64,000 bases of DNA from Holdemania massiliensis (GCF_022440805.1 NZ_JAKNTK010000001.1:2232001-2296000), one strand, 5' to 3'; positions 32,415-40,982 are shown, counted from the stretch's first letter. Notes: a model not told the origin generated them from the sequence alone. Made by a program: numbers and translations.

Positions 32415-33062
32415 TTATTTGTTGTTCTGACGGCTGCTGTTCTGGCTGTTCTGACGATCAGACTGGTGCTGGCGGTCAGACTGATGCTGACGATCGCTGT
32501 TGTTCTGCTGGAACTGGTTTTCCTGCGAGAATTCAGAGCGGTACTGATTGTTCTGACGGCTGTTGCTCTGGTTGTTTTCACGATCGGACTGGTGCTGACG
32601 ATCGCTGCTGTTCTGCTGGAACTGGTTTTCCTGCGAGAATTCAGAACGATACTGGTTGTTCTGACGGCTGTTGTTCTGGTTGTTTTCGCGATCAGACTGA
32701 CGCTGACGATCGTTGCTGTTCTGCTGGAATTGGTTTTCCTGCGAGAATTCAGAACGATACTGGCTGTTCTGACGGCTGTTGTTCTGGTTGTTCTGGTTGT
32801 TCTGACGATCAGACTGATGCTGACGGTCGTTGTTGTTCTGGCTGTACTGGTTGTTCTGATTGTTCATGATTTCCATCTCCTGTCCAAATTCGGTGGCATG
32901 CTTGCAATTTTCTTTTTGCTTCACATGTTGAAGATACTCGCTCTTGCGTTCGACCAGAGCTTCCTGGTAATCAGCGCCTAACTCATAAGCCAGCTCATAC
33001 TTGTAATCATTCTGACTTTTTCGGGAAGGACACTGATAATCCCGCTTACGATAATCCATCAT
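32415..33062 (-). CDS. Asn/Gln/Ser-rich tandem-repeat protein, possibly spore-related
   Basis: A 215-residue hydrophilic protein. Residues 1-75 form a charged, unique head (YRKRDYQC, YELAYELGADYQEAL); the rest is low complexity with three 36-residue repeats built on SRQNNQYRSEFSQENQFQQN-type units. The alternating SEF-Q-E-N pattern with Gln/Asn linkers loosely recalls gamma-type small acid-soluble spore proteins, but the match is not good enough to assign. There is no signal peptide or hydrophobic segment. The ATG at 33060-33062 has GAGGTG 7 bases upstream, while the longer frame to 33107 lacks a site. Single-gene unit. Confidence 0.7.
   Translation of the reverse strand: MMDYRKRDYQCPSRKSQNDYKYELAYELGADYQEALVERKSEYLQHVKQKENCKHATEFGQEMEIMNNQNNQYSQNNNDRQHQSDRQNNQNNQNNSRQNSQYRSEFSQENQFQQNSNDRQRQSDRENNQNNSRQNNQYRSEFSQENQFQQNSSDRQHQSDRENNQSNSRQNNQYRSEFSQENQFQQNNSDRQHQSDRQHQSDRQNSQNSSRQNNK
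32519..32844 (-). repeat. Three 108-bp tandem repeats inside the repeat-protein gene
   Basis: The same DNA block recurs with a 108-base period: the landmark TCCTGCGAGAATTCAGA begins at 32521, 32629 and 32737. Copies differ at a few scattered positions, mostly synonymous or S/N changes. The period is a multiple of three, so copy-number change would keep the frame. Confidence 0.9.
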
Positions 33063-33194
33063 TTTTCTCACCTCACTAACAGTATGGCTGAATTGATCTT
33101 TCAGCATTCAAAGAAATAAATTTTACCCTTTGGGAAGAAATGGAAAAAACCGGGATTCTTTTTCAGATTCCCGGTTTGGTTTCAGCTTCTATTT

Positions 33195-34391
33195 TTAAAA
33201 TAAATCATCTTCCTGGGACGTTGTCGGCGTTACAATAACAGTTTCCATTTTTTCAATGCATTCATCGATTAAGGTTTCAAAATCCCAGCCGGCTTCCATT
33301 TTCTCCGCTTTCTCAGGATGCGGTTTTGTCACCGGATTTTTCGGTGTAAAAATGGTGCAGCAGTCCTCAAACGGCAGGATCGATGTTTCATAGGTATTGA
33401 TACGGCGGGCAAGGTCAATGATCTCCAGCTTATCATAGGTGACCACCGGCCGGATGACTGGCATCTCGATGACCTGGTTGATCGTCTGCATGCTTTCCAG
33501 TGTCTGCGAGGCTACCTGACCGATGCTTTCTCCGTTGACGATCGCCAGACATTTATATTTCTGAGCCACTCGCTGTGCAATCCGATACATCATCCGGCGC
33601 ATAATGGTGATCGCATAGCTTTCATCACAATGCTTGTAAATCGCCAGCTGCAGATCGGTAAACGGGATGATGTGGACTTTGATGCGGCCTTGATATTTGG
33701 AAATGATTCCGGCCAGATCCAGCACTTTCTTCTGAGCGCTGCTGGAAGTATACGGCGGGGAAGCATAGTGAATACATTCGATTTCGACACCGCGCTTCAT
33801 CGTTAAATAGCCGGCGACGGGTGAATCGATTCCGCCTGAAAGCATTAACAGCGCTTTGCCGCCCATGCCTACCGGATAGCCGCCCGCCCCTTTGACGGTA
33901 TCAGCCATAACGTAAGTGAATTCCTCACGGACTTCAATGCCAATCCGCAGATCCGGATGATGAACATCCACCTTCATTTCGCTTTCTTTTAGGATTTTCG
34001 TTGCGACTGCGCGATTGATCTGATCACTGATCAGCGGAAATTTCTTGTCATGACGGCGGGTTTCGATCTTGAACGTCCCCTGCCCCCGCTCCATCGCAAC
34101 CTGAAAGCCGGTTTCAACAATCGCATCCAGGTCAGACCGGATTTTCAGACAAAGTGAAAACGAGCTCAGACCGAAAATCTCTTTCAGAATCGTACAGATT
34201 TCCTCCGGCTGGGTTCCATGAAGATGGATATACAACCGGTCAAAGGTCCGTTCATAGGTCAGTTTGTCATAAGCGCTCAACGAAGCTCGAATGTTATCCG
34301 TCAGCTTTTTGATAAAATCCTTACGGTTTTTTCCTTTCGTCGACAGTTCGCCATAGCGCACTAAAATGTGATCATATTGAATGTGTTCCAT
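33195..34391 (-). CDS. thiI: tRNA 4-thiouridine synthase ThiI
   Basis: A 398-residue ThiI: an N-terminal ferredoxin-like plus THUMP RNA-binding region (about 1-165) and a PP-loop adenylation domain with LSGGIDSPVAG near residue 190 and CIHYASPPYTS. It makes s4U8 in tRNA and may supply thiamine sulfur. The C-terminal rhodanese domain of E. coli ThiI is absent, as in other Firmicutes, so sulfur must come straight from the partner cysteine desulfurase, whose gene overlaps it by 20 bases upstream. Confidence 0.96.
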   Translation of the reverse strand: MEHIQYDHILVRYGELSTKGKNRKDFIKKLTDNIRASLSAYDKLTYERTFDRLYIHLHGTQPEEICTILKEIFGLSSFSLCLKIRSDLDAIVETGFQVAMERGQGTFKIETRRHDKKFPLISDQINRAVATKILKESEMKVDVHHPDLRIGIEVREEFTYVMADTVKGAGGYPVGMGGKALLMLSGGIDSPVAGYLTMKRGVEIECIHYASPPYTSSSAQKKVLDLAGIISKYQGRIKVHIIPFTDLQLAIYKHCDESYAITIMRRMMYRIAQRVAQKYKCLAIVNGESIGQVASQTLESMQTINQVIEMPVIRPVVTYDKLEIIDLARRINTYETSILPFEDCCTIFTPKNPVTKPHPEKAEKMEAGWDFETLIDECIEKMETVIVTPTTSQEDDLF

Positions 34392-35532
34392 ATTTATGTA
34401 GTATCTCCTTGAGTTCCCGCAGAAATCGATCGACTTCTTCCGGCGTGTTGCGGCTGGAAAAACTGCAGCGAATACTGGATAAAGCGCGCTGTTCGCTCAA
34501 CCCCATTGCCATTAAGACGTGAGAAGGTGTTTTTGACTTGCTGGAACAGGTGCTCTGGGCAGAAACACAGATGTTCCGGCTGTTCAGCGCATTCATCATG
34601 ACTTCCGAAGGAATCGTTTTACATGAAAAGTTTAAGATCGCGCCAACCCCATCCATCGGACTGTTCACCTCGATTTCAGGCAGCTGCGCCAACCCTTCGC
34701 GCATCCGCTTATTCAGCCGGCCTGTCACTTCGCGGTAATGAACCTGTTCTTCCAAAGCTAATCGCAGTGTCTTGGCCAAAGCAATATTGGCTACCGAATT
34801 GGCCGTTCCCCCACGCAGTCCCTGTTCCTGCTGACCGCCGCTGATGATCGGCACCAGATTGACATGCTGCTTTTTCATCAGCATTCCGCTGCCCTTCAGC
34901 CCTTCAATCTTATGGGCAGAAAAACTGGCCAGATCGACCTGACTGAGATCGAGATCAATGCGCTTCAACGCCTGAACGCAGTCGATATGCAGCAGTGCAT
35001 GACTGTTTTTTTTCACAATTTGTTTTATCTCTTCCAGCGGCATGACACTGCCAACTTCATTGTTGACCGCCATAATCGAAACTAACGCTGTTTTTTCGCT
35101 CAGCGCCTGTTTTAACTGATCCAGCCGAACAATGCCGCGTTCATCCACATCCAGCCATGTGACTTCAAAACCAAATACCTCCTCCAGCTGATGCATGGCA
35201 TTGGTTACGCTGGAATGCTCAACCTTGGTGGTAATCAGATGATTCTTTTTGCCTAATGCCGCAAACGCCGCGCCCTTGATCGCCATGTTGTTGGCCTCAC
35301 TGGCCCCGCTGGTAAACAGAATTTCCTGCGGCTGAACTTTCAACAGCGAAGCAATTTGTGAACGGCTCTTTTCCATCAGACGATAAATTTCCATGCCCTC
35401 GTCATACAGAGATTCGCTGTTGGCAAATGAGGTTTCCAACAGCGAATTAACCAGCCTGCGGACTTCCGGATGCACCGGTGTCGTACTGGCATTATCAAAA
35501 TAAATGGCATTCTCAGGCAGCACTTTGCGCAT
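34372..35532 (-). CDS. Cysteine desulfurase (NifS/IscS family), ThiI partner
   Basis: A 386-residue PLP enzyme that removes sulfur from cysteine. PLP-binding Lys lies in SFSAHKIEG near residue 208, the substrate Cys in QSTCSSKSKTPSH near residue 327, and FDNASTTPVHPEV is the family opening. Overlap with thiI indicates it is the NifZ-like sulfur donor for s4U rather than the Fe-S assembly enzyme. The ATG is only one base from GGAG; a GTG three codons inside has 10-base spacing and may be the real start. The 5' end overlaps ezrA by 20 bases. Confidence 0.92.
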   Translation of the reverse strand: MRKVLPENAIYFDNASTTPVHPEVRRLVNSLLETSFANSESLYDEGMEIYRLMEKSRSQIASLLKVQPQEILFTSGASEANNMAIKGAAFAALGKKNHLITTKVEHSSVTNAMHQLEEVFGFEVTWLDVDERGIVRLDQLKQALSEKTALVSIMAVNNEVGSVMPLEEIKQIVKKNSHALLHIDCVQALKRIDLDLSQVDLASFSAHKIEGLKGSGMLMKKQHVNLVPIISGGQQEQGLRGGTANSVANIALAKTLRLALEEQVHYREVTGRLNKRMREGLAQLPEIEVNSPMDGVGAILNFSCKTIPSEVMMNALNSRNICVSAQSTCSSKSKTPSHVLMAMGLSEQRALSSIRCSFSSRNTPEEVDRFLRELKEILHKYGTHSI

Positions 35533-37243
35533 TCTCCTTTATCAGCTTCTCATACGAACCCGGATGGATTCTTTCAATCGTCGCCAGCGCCACAGTCAAT
35601 GCCTGGGTGTATTCGCCATTGCGGAAGCACAGTTCGGCACGGGTCAGTTCCGAGTCAATATCCGGATAGGTGGAACGGTATTTGTTTCCGAAAACAATCG
35701 TATTCTCAACCATAATCGCCATCGCAACAAGGTTGTTGACGTTGTTGTAGAGCTTGTAAATATAATCGATCGCATCATTGAGCGTGGCATTCATCAGCTG
35801 TACATTCAGCGGTGTATCCGTCAACAGATCTTCAATGGAGCGGACATATTCGACTGCCCGTGCCAAATCCCCTTCGTAGGTGGCGGAAATCGCCGGCAGT
35901 TTGTTCTTGCGGATTTTCACCTGCATCTCATTCATGATCAGCTGCAGCTTCAGCAGCTGTTTCTTGCCGCGGGCCTCATCGCTGCAGGCGCTGTCCAGCC
36001 GGGCTTTCAGCTGATTGACTTCAGTCAGTACCGCTTCCCCTTCCTGCTGCAGTTCTTTTAATGAAATTAGAATCGTAGAAGCCGGAACGGAATTACCCTT
36101 GATCATCTGCATGATCTTGACGCGCATGTCTTCAATTTCAATAATCCGCTGTTCGCGCACCCGAATCTGATCACTGAGATCTTCAATCCCAAACCGCACT
36201 GAAACTTTCGCTACCAGCTGGCGGACATACTGACTGTTTTCCTTCAGCTGCGTTACAGTCTTTTCCGCTTTTTCCTCAGCCTGACGCATTTCATCATAAC
36301 TCTGGCCTTCTTTTTCAATCTGTGCCAGCAGCTGGCTGAGCCGTTTTTTATCTTCATCCAGATGTGCACGAATATGCACCGCAGTTCCCTGCTTCAGGGC
36401 TGCGAGATCTTCTTTCAGTGTTTCGCTGATCACTTCCAGATTGCGCGGCACCTCCAAATGATGTAAATACACACCTTTTTGTTTCTGCATCGAGTAGCTG
36501 CGCGAAACTTCGTCGATCAAATTCGGAATCAGTCCACGAGCTTCCTGAAGCAGCTGCGGCAGATTGTTGATGATATCGCTCAGGTCCTCCAGCGCTTCAC
36601 GGATTTCTTCCAGTTCATCTGAGGCTTTCTCAAATTCAGAAGCATACATCCATTCCTCAAAAGCGGAGAACATCTTCTCCGTGGCGGCAATCCGATTTTC
36701 AATCGTTTCCCAGCAGAATGAGAGCTGCGCGCTCTTTTCCTGCGCCTGCAGCTTCAAAGTGCGGAATTCTTCTTTCATCTGCGTAACTTCCGCCCGCTGC
36801 GCGGTTTCTTTTTCCAGAATCTTATCGAGGAAGGCTTCCAGCTGATGAACCTGTTCTTCACCCAGCTCCATCATGTTGTCCAGATCATCCAGATTAATCC
36901 GGGCATCCTTCAGCTTGCCGACTAAAATCATATCTTCCGTATCGGCCAGCATCTGGGCAATTTGCTTTAAATTTGCCTGCGCCAGTTCAAAGTCATCCTT
37001 GCAGTGCGTGACCTGCGTCATCGTTTCCTGATTAACGCGGGCAATCGCCACCGCTTTATTCAGCTTAAACGGCAGCGGAACACTTTTAATCGAATTGTAA
37101 CGAACTTCCAATTCCGACAGCTGTGCCTTGCAATTTTTAATCTTTACTTTTCTTACGATAAACCAGATTATAAATATAACAAGAATGACCACCATTGCGA
37201 TGATCACTTCTTTCCGTGTCAGAATTTCCAATACCTTCTCCAA
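35513..37243 (-). CDS. ezrA: Septation ring formation regulator EzrA
   Basis: A 576-residue protein with one N-terminal transmembrane helix (about 10-30), then a long coiled-coil cytoplasmic region, as in EzrA, which binds FtsZ and keeps division at mid-cell. Coiled-coil blocks include LEEIREALEDLSDIINNLP (core LEEIREALEDL) and repeated spectrin-like segments. The TTG at 37241-37243 has GAGGTGG 7 bases upstream and yields MEKVLEIL; a longer frame to 37285 runs through TATGAT/TAAAAT promoter-like sequence and is unlikely. ezrA-desulfurase-thiI order is common in Firmicutes. Confidence 0.92.
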   Translation of the reverse strand: MEKVLEILTRKEVIIAMVVILVIFIIWFIVRKVKIKNCKAQLSELEVRYNSIKSVPLPFKLNKAVAIARVNQETMTQVTHCKDDFELAQANLKQIAQMLADTEDMILVGKLKDARINLDDLDNMMELGEEQVHQLEAFLDKILEKETAQRAEVTQMKEEFRTLKLQAQEKSAQLSFCWETIENRIAATEKMFSAFEEWMYASEFEKASDELEEIREALEDLSDIINNLPQLLQEARGLIPNLIDEVSRSYSMQKQKGVYLHHLEVPRNLEVISETLKEDLAALKQGTAVHIRAHLDEDKKRLSQLLAQIEKEGQSYDEMRQAEEKAEKTVTQLKENSQYVRQLVAKVSVRFGIEDLSDQIRVREQRIIEIEDMRVKIMQMIKGNSVPASTILISLKELQQEGEAVLTEVNQLKARLDSACSDEARGKKQLLKLQLIMNEMQVKIRKNKLPAISATYEGDLARAVEYVRSIEDLLTDTPLNVQLMNATLNDAIDYIYKLYNNVNNLVAMAIMVENTIVFGNKYRSTYPDIDSELTRAELCFRNGEYTQALTVALATIERIHPGSYEKLIKENAQSAA

Positions 37244-37416
37244 CGCATACCACCTCTTAGTTCTTATTTTATCATAAAGCGACAAACTCTCATAGGTTAA
37301 AATATCGCTTTTTGATAACTTCCTGACGTCGATTTTTACGAATTCACCCTTACTTTACTATTTTAAACCTTTGGTTTCCGTTCCGTGTCCTGTCAAAAAA
37401 CAAGCCATCACAGATT

Positions 37417-37854
37417 TCAATCCCAGTTAAGCGAAAACAGAATTTCATCCTCATCCCGTTCACCTGTTTCCACAAAGCCCAGCGACCGATACAACCTCTG
37501 CGCGATCTGATCAGCTTCCCGACAACACAAAACAATTTGCTTGGCCTTCGACTTTCGCAGTTTCTGGAGCAGTTGTTCCATCGCGCTTCGCCCATAGCCT
37601 CTGCCTTGAAAACATTGATCAATGAAGAACTGATCCAACACGATCGTTTGACCTTGATCGGCTTCGCGAATCATGATGATGCCAACCGCTTCTTCCTCCT
37701 CTTCGATCAGCCATACTTGACTGTTCTGCTGCCGAAAAGCATAAGCTCGGGCTAAAATCATCGGTGCACTGCTCAAATATCCTTGCTGTTGGGGCTTTAC
37801 GCTTAACGCACAAGCCTGCCTGTAATTCTGAGGTTCAATTTCAGTAAACTTCAT
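37417..37854 (-). CDS. GNAT family N-acetyltransferase
   Basis: A 145-residue single-domain GNAT. The acetyl-CoA loop appears as QGRGYGRSAMEQLL near residues 87-101, preceded by the VLDQFFIDQCF strand and followed by IVLCCREADQIAQRLYRSLGF, the usual motif B. Substrate unknown. It stands alone between ezrA and the rpsD promoter, with about 170 bases on its 3' side that hold no gene. Confidence 0.87.
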   Translation of the reverse strand: MKFTEIEPQNYRQACALSVKPQQQGYLSSAPMILARAYAFRQQNSQVWLIEEEEEAVGIIMIREADQGQTIVLDQFFIDQCFQGRGYGRSAMEQLLQKLRKSKAKQIVLCCREADQIAQRLYRSLGFVETGERDEDEILFSLNWD

Positions 37855-37986
37855 CTTCCTGCCTGCTTTCCTTCCTCTATTGCTGCAATTTACTTTCTTT
37901 TTTCATTATAATCAGGTCAAGCTTCACAATGCAACTTCCAATTGTACAAAACGCCTTTAGATAAAGGGAATTATTTCATTTTTCAA

Positions 37987-38016
37987 TTGACAGAAAGCCG
38001 CCAAGTCTGCTATACT
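37987..38016 (+). promoter_or_regulatory. Promoter of rpsD
   Basis: Perfect TTGACA (37987-37992), 18-base spacer, TATACT (38011-38016). Transcription should begin near 38023, leaving a leader of about 174 bases. Confidence 0.88.
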
Positions 38017-38022
38017 TACCTA

Positions 38023-38196
38023 GCGTTTAATAATAGCAGCTTACAAAGTTGCGCAATCGGCGTTGGTACTGGACTCCAATCCAGAGCAGAAGTAACTTGC
38101 TGCTTCAAGCGAAACTGCTGTCTACCAACACCCTGCGTCAATGATTTGTACCTGTTGTTGTTTTATGTGCCATAAAACACACAAGGAGGAATTAAA
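38023..38196 (+). ncRNA. Structured rpsD leader, probable S4 autoregulatory element
   Basis: The long leader can fold into a multi-branch structure. A closing helix pairs 38062-38068 with 38123-38129 (GTTGGTA with TACCAAC), enclosing a CTGGA/TCCAG hairpin at 38069-38084 and an 8-bp bulged hairpin from about 38086 to 38103. A separate hairpin (TGTTTTAT with ATAAAACA) sits just before AGGAGG. Firmicutes rpsD genes are known to carry an S4-binding leader that represses translation, and this is the likely equivalent. No T-box consensus is present. Confidence 0.75.
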
Positions 38197-38799
38197 ATGG
38201 CAAGAAATACTGGACCAGTTTGGAAAATTTCCCGTCGTCTGGGCTTCTCGATCCTGGAAACAGGCGAGGAACTGCAGCGCCGCACTTATGCGCCAGGTCA
38301 GCATGGACCGACAAAGCGCATTAAGCTGAGCAACTACGGAACTCAGCTGCGTGAAAAGCAGAGAATCAGAAACATGTATGGTGTTAATGAACGTCAGTTC
38401 GCCAACACTTACGTTAAGGCTGAAAAGATGGCTGGCGTTAAGGGTCACAACTTCCTGTGCCTGCTGGAATCCCGTCTGGATAACATCGTTTACCGCATGG
38501 GCTTCGCCAGAACTCGCCGGGCTGCCCGTCAGTTAGTTAACCATGGTCATATCCTGGTTAACGGCAAGAAAGTCGACATCCCTTCCTTCACAGTAAAGCC
38601 GGGTTCCACGGTTGAAGTGAAAGAAAAGTCAAAGTCGATGGCTTGCATCGCTGATGCGCTGGAAGCCACGCTGAACACGGTCGCTTTCGTTACGGTCGAT
38701 AAGGAAAACAAAAAAGGCACTTATGTGCGCCTGCCGGAACGAAACGAACTGAATCAGGAAATCAACGAACTGCTGGTTGTCGAATACTACAACCGATAA
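38197..38799 (+). CDS. rpsD: 30S ribosomal protein S4
   Basis: A 200-residue S4 with the ARNTGPVWKISRRLG start and the S4 RNA-binding domain (RLDNIVYRMGFARTRRAARQLV, GHILVNGKKVDIPS). S4 nucleates 30S assembly on 16S rRNA. The N-terminal zinc-binding Cys cluster of classical S4 is missing, so this is the zinc-free (C-minus) form. It is monocistronic, with AGGAGG 8 bases before the ATG, a strong promoter, a structured leader and a strong terminator. Confidence 0.98.
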   Translation: MARNTGPVWKISRRLGFSILETGEELQRRTYAPGQHGPTKRIKLSNYGTQLREKQRIRNMYGVNERQFANTYVKAEKMAGVKGHNFLCLLESRLDNIVYRMGFARTRRAARQLVNHGHILVNGKKVDIPSFTVKPGSTVEVKEKSKSMACIADALEATLNTVAFVTVDKENKKGTYVRLPERNELNQEINELLVVEYYNR

Positions 38800-38807
38800 G
38801 TCAAGGA

Positions 38808-38832
38808 AAGCCTTCATTGCAAGGCTTTTTTT
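38808..38832 (+). terminator. Terminator of rpsD
   Basis: A 7-bp stem (38808-38814 with 38821-38827) and a 6-base loop are followed by a T7 run, 9 bases after the rpsD stop. Confidence 0.88.
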
Positions 38833-38895
38833 GTGTTCCTGCTTGTTTTCCGCGCCTAGTTCAGCTACACTGAAAGCAAAGAAAGAAGGCAGAAC

Positions 38896-39150
38896 ATGGG
38901 TGAGTTATCAAAATTACCGAATATCGGCAAGGAATTAGAACGTCAGTTAAATGAAGTAGGGATCATGACGGCAGATGAATTAAAGGAGCTTGGGGCACAA
39001 CAGGCCTGGCTGAAGATTCGTGCCGTTGATCCTTCCGCTTGTCTGCATCGGTTAACTGCTTTGGAAGGCGCTGTGGAAGGGATTAAAAAAACAGAGCTCA
39101 GCCCTGATAAAAAGGCCGAGCTCAAAGATTTCTTTTCTGTTTACAAATAG
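38896..39150 (+). CDS. TfoX C-terminal domain protein
   Basis: An 84-residue protein matching the TfoX/Sxy C-terminal domain: LSKLPNIGKELERQLNEVGI (core LPNIGKELERQL) is the helix-hairpin-helix-like opening, followed by LGAQQAWLKIRAVDPSACLHRL and ALEGAVEGI. In gamma-proteobacteria TfoX governs competence; short stand-alone C-domains in Firmicutes have no established role. The AGAAGG site precedes the ATG by 9 bases, and its own terminator follows. Confidence 0.85.
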   Translation: MGELSKLPNIGKELERQLNEVGIMTADELKELGAQQAWLKIRAVDPSACLHRLTALEGAVEGIKKTELSPDKKAELKDFFSVYK

Positions 39151-39157
39151 GCATCCT

Positions 39158-39182
39158 GCGAATCTTTCGGGATTCGCTTTTT
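39158..39182 (+). terminator. Terminator of the TfoX-C gene
   Basis: A 7-bp stem (39158-39164 with 39171-39177) and a 6-base loop are followed by T5. It touches the stop codon of the convergent lysozyme gene. Confidence 0.82.
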
Positions 39183-40053
39183 AAATTAAGAACCGCAGGT
39201 AATCCAGATCCACCTGCATATAGCCAACAACCCCTTGTCCCAGATCGACTTTGATCCATTTAAACCCATCGGATAAAACGGTGGCGCTGATCATGTCCAC
39301 AGGCAAACTCTCTCCGGGCTTCAACTCGGCAATCACAGTTCCTGAAATGACAGCATTGCGCACATAATAGATATTACGGCTGCCGACACCGCGCACAACC
39401 TGAACTGTCACATACGGATTAATCCACTGAATATTCTGTCCCCCCTCTTCATTCTCGCCAATAATCACAGGATAGTTTTTATACGCATTATTCAGATCAC
39501 ATCGTCCAGGTACGCCGGGTACAGATCCATTGCTTGTATATTGCCACATGCCGCAGGGCAGCGAAGGCCCATTGGTATTCCATTGCGCCAGCCAGCGATC
39601 ATAACGATCCAGCTGACTTAAAATCAGTTTATTGCGAAACCAATCGAGATTGGCATAAACCATGGGATAAAATCCCGCTTCTTCAACCCGTTGGCATGTA
39701 TAGTGGCAGATTTCTGTGTTCAGAGCTTTGTTGTAAAGCGTTCCGTTGCGTTCTTTATACCCATCGGCATCTTCCATATCCAGGGCCACAGGCATGCGCG
39801 GCGAAAACTGCCTTGCCAGTGCAATCAAGCCTTCAGCTTCACGCATCATTTCTGATTCGTTCAGAGCATAGCTGTAATGATAAAGGCCATAGGGTAAGCC
39901 CGCATCATTGCACTTCCGAACATTTTCTCGAAACCGCAGATCCTCAACAAAATGCCCCCAGCTTGACCGCAGCATCACAGCCTCAACCCCGGAAGCTCGA
40001 ACTTGGCGAAAATCCACATCTCCGTTGTGTTGGCTGATATCGATCACTTTCAT
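39181..40053 (-). CDS. GH25 lysozyme-like protein without signal peptide (endolysin type)
   Basis: A 290-residue protein. Residues 1-190 form a GH25 barrel with VIDISQHNGDVDF (catalytic Asp region), VALDMEDADG (Asp-x-Glu pair) and YANLDWF/WLAQWN strands; residues about 215-290 look like an SH3-type wall-binding domain. It would cut peptidoglycan between MurNAc and GlcNAc. There is no signal peptide, as in phage endolysins, so it may be a prophage remnant or need lysis-type release. The ATG at 40051-40053 has AGGAGG 6 bases upstream. Confidence 0.88.
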   Translation of the reverse strand: MKVIDISQHNGDVDFRQVRASGVEAVMLRSSWGHFVEDLRFRENVRKCNDAGLPYGLYHYSYALNESEMMREAEGLIALARQFSPRMPVALDMEDADGYKERNGTLYNKALNTEICHYTCQRVEEAGFYPMVYANLDWFRNKLILSQLDRYDRWLAQWNTNGPSLPCGMWQYTSNGSVPGVPGRCDLNNAYKNYPVIIGENEEGGQNIQWINPYVTVQVVRGVGSRNIYYVRNAVISGTVIAELKPGESLPVDMISATVLSDGFKWIKVDLGQGVVGYMQVDLDYLRFLI

Positions 40054-40138
40054 GATTGTCCTCCTTTCTGCCGGACTCTCCGGCAATCTATCCTATTCTG
40101 AGGAAAGGAGGAGCACTAGCGCAAGTTCCCAGGGTAAT

Positions 40139-40167
40139 ATTGTATCTTTCTAAGCAAATTAGGCCAA
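40139..40167 (-). promoter_or_regulatory. Promoter of the GH25 gene
   Basis: Minus-strand TTGGCC (40162-40167), 17-base spacer, TACAAT (40139-40144), about 85 bases before the ATG. Confidence 0.65.
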
Positions 40168-40248
40168 GTTCGGACAAATAAGAATAAAATACAAATAAAT
40201 CGTTCATTGCCAATCAAAAAAGTTTAAAAGGCACTCCGTAATTCACAT

Positions 40249-40929
40249 TTACCCTTCTATCCTTATTATCCCAAATCTCACTAATACAGGATAAAGATAA
40301 CTCGCACCAAACACCCCTAACTTTTTCGGACCACTAACCTTTCCTTCCAATTCTATCGCTTTTTCAAATGCCAGTTCCACTGTAGCTTTTGTAATCGACT
40401 TCTCTTTCCGGCTCACAAAAAGTTCCCCGCCTTTTATATAGTATGTAAACTTCAATCCCTTTGCAGTATAAAACGGGTAATCTTCAAAAGTGATCAGCGC
40501 ATTCCATAAGTTCTCTACTGTCATGTTTTCACATAGCACTTTAACTACCTTCTCCCTCTTGCGATATTTTCTGATCCGCTGTGCAGTCATCGAAATCTCA
40601 TTTGCTTTATAAACCATTTTACTGTAGGGAAGATAAGAATGAACAGAGGCTCTCGACAGACCCGTAAGCAATATGATTTCTTCTACTGACTTCCCCTCCC
40701 TATGGTATTCATTCACCCTATCTGCAATCTCTGATTCATACACCCCTGCGGTAATCAGAAGTTTCCGAACCTTTATCGGATTAAGTTCCAATTCATCCGC
40801 AATAACTCCAAGCGATGGATGCGGTTGCGATGCACCATATATAGAAACCACGGTATCTAAAAGCTCCTGCATCACTTTCGCTGGATCATAGTTTCTCTCT
40901 TTTGATCTTGCCACCAGATTCATCCCCAT
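40249..40929 (-). CDS. Helix-turn-helix protein of unknown function at the capsule-locus edge
   Basis: A 226-residue protein not assigned to a named family. The N-terminal half has two helix-turn-helix-like stretches: LGVIADELELNPIKVRKLL (core ADELELNPIKV, about 40-58) and VEEIILLTGLSRASVHSYL (core LLTGLSRASV, about 82-100), resembling ParB/sigma-type recognition helices. The C-terminal part ends with a conserved-looking GPKKLGVFGASYLYPVLVRFG segment (core KLGVFGASYLYP). It is probably a DNA-binding regulator. It lies just beyond the 3' end of the capsule operon, on the same strand, with its own extended -10 (TGT-TATACT near 41036) and a leader hairpin. Confidence 0.6.
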   Translation of the reverse strand: MGMNLVARSKERNYDPAKVMQELLDTVVSIYGASQPHPSLGVIADELELNPIKVRKLLITAGVYESEIADRVNEYHREGKSVEEIILLTGLSRASVHSYLPYSKMVYKANEISMTAQRIRKYRKREKVVKVLCENMTVENLWNALITFEDYPFYTAKGLKFTYYIKGGELFVSRKEKSITKATVELAFEKAIELEGKVSGPKKLGVFGASYLYPVLVRFGIIRIEG

Positions 40930-40960
40930 TCTCGTTTCAATCTATATGATAATAAGCATC

Positions 40961-40982
40961 ACAGGAGCATTTCCACTCCTGT
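40961..40982 (-). promoter_or_regulatory. Leader hairpin before the HTH gene
   Basis: A 7-bp inverted repeat (ACAGGAG with CTCCTGT, loop of 8) lies in the untranslated region upstream of the HTH gene. It may be an operator or an RNA element; no T-run follows it. Confidence 0.45.

Noticed and set aside
32519..32844. Possible CRISPR array
   Set aside because: Repeats are 108 bp, directly adjacent and in-frame within a coding gene, with no unique spacers.
32466..32981. Plus-strand Val/Leu-rich frame opposite the repeat protein, looking like a membrane protein
   Set aside because: The Gln/Asn codons of the real gene read as hydrophobic residues on the other strand. No ribosome binding site, while the minus frame has GAGGTG and a terminator.
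38023..38196. T-box riboswitch before rpsD
   Set aside because: No T-box consensus or terminator/antiterminator pair, and the gene is a ribosomal protein; an S4 leader fits better.
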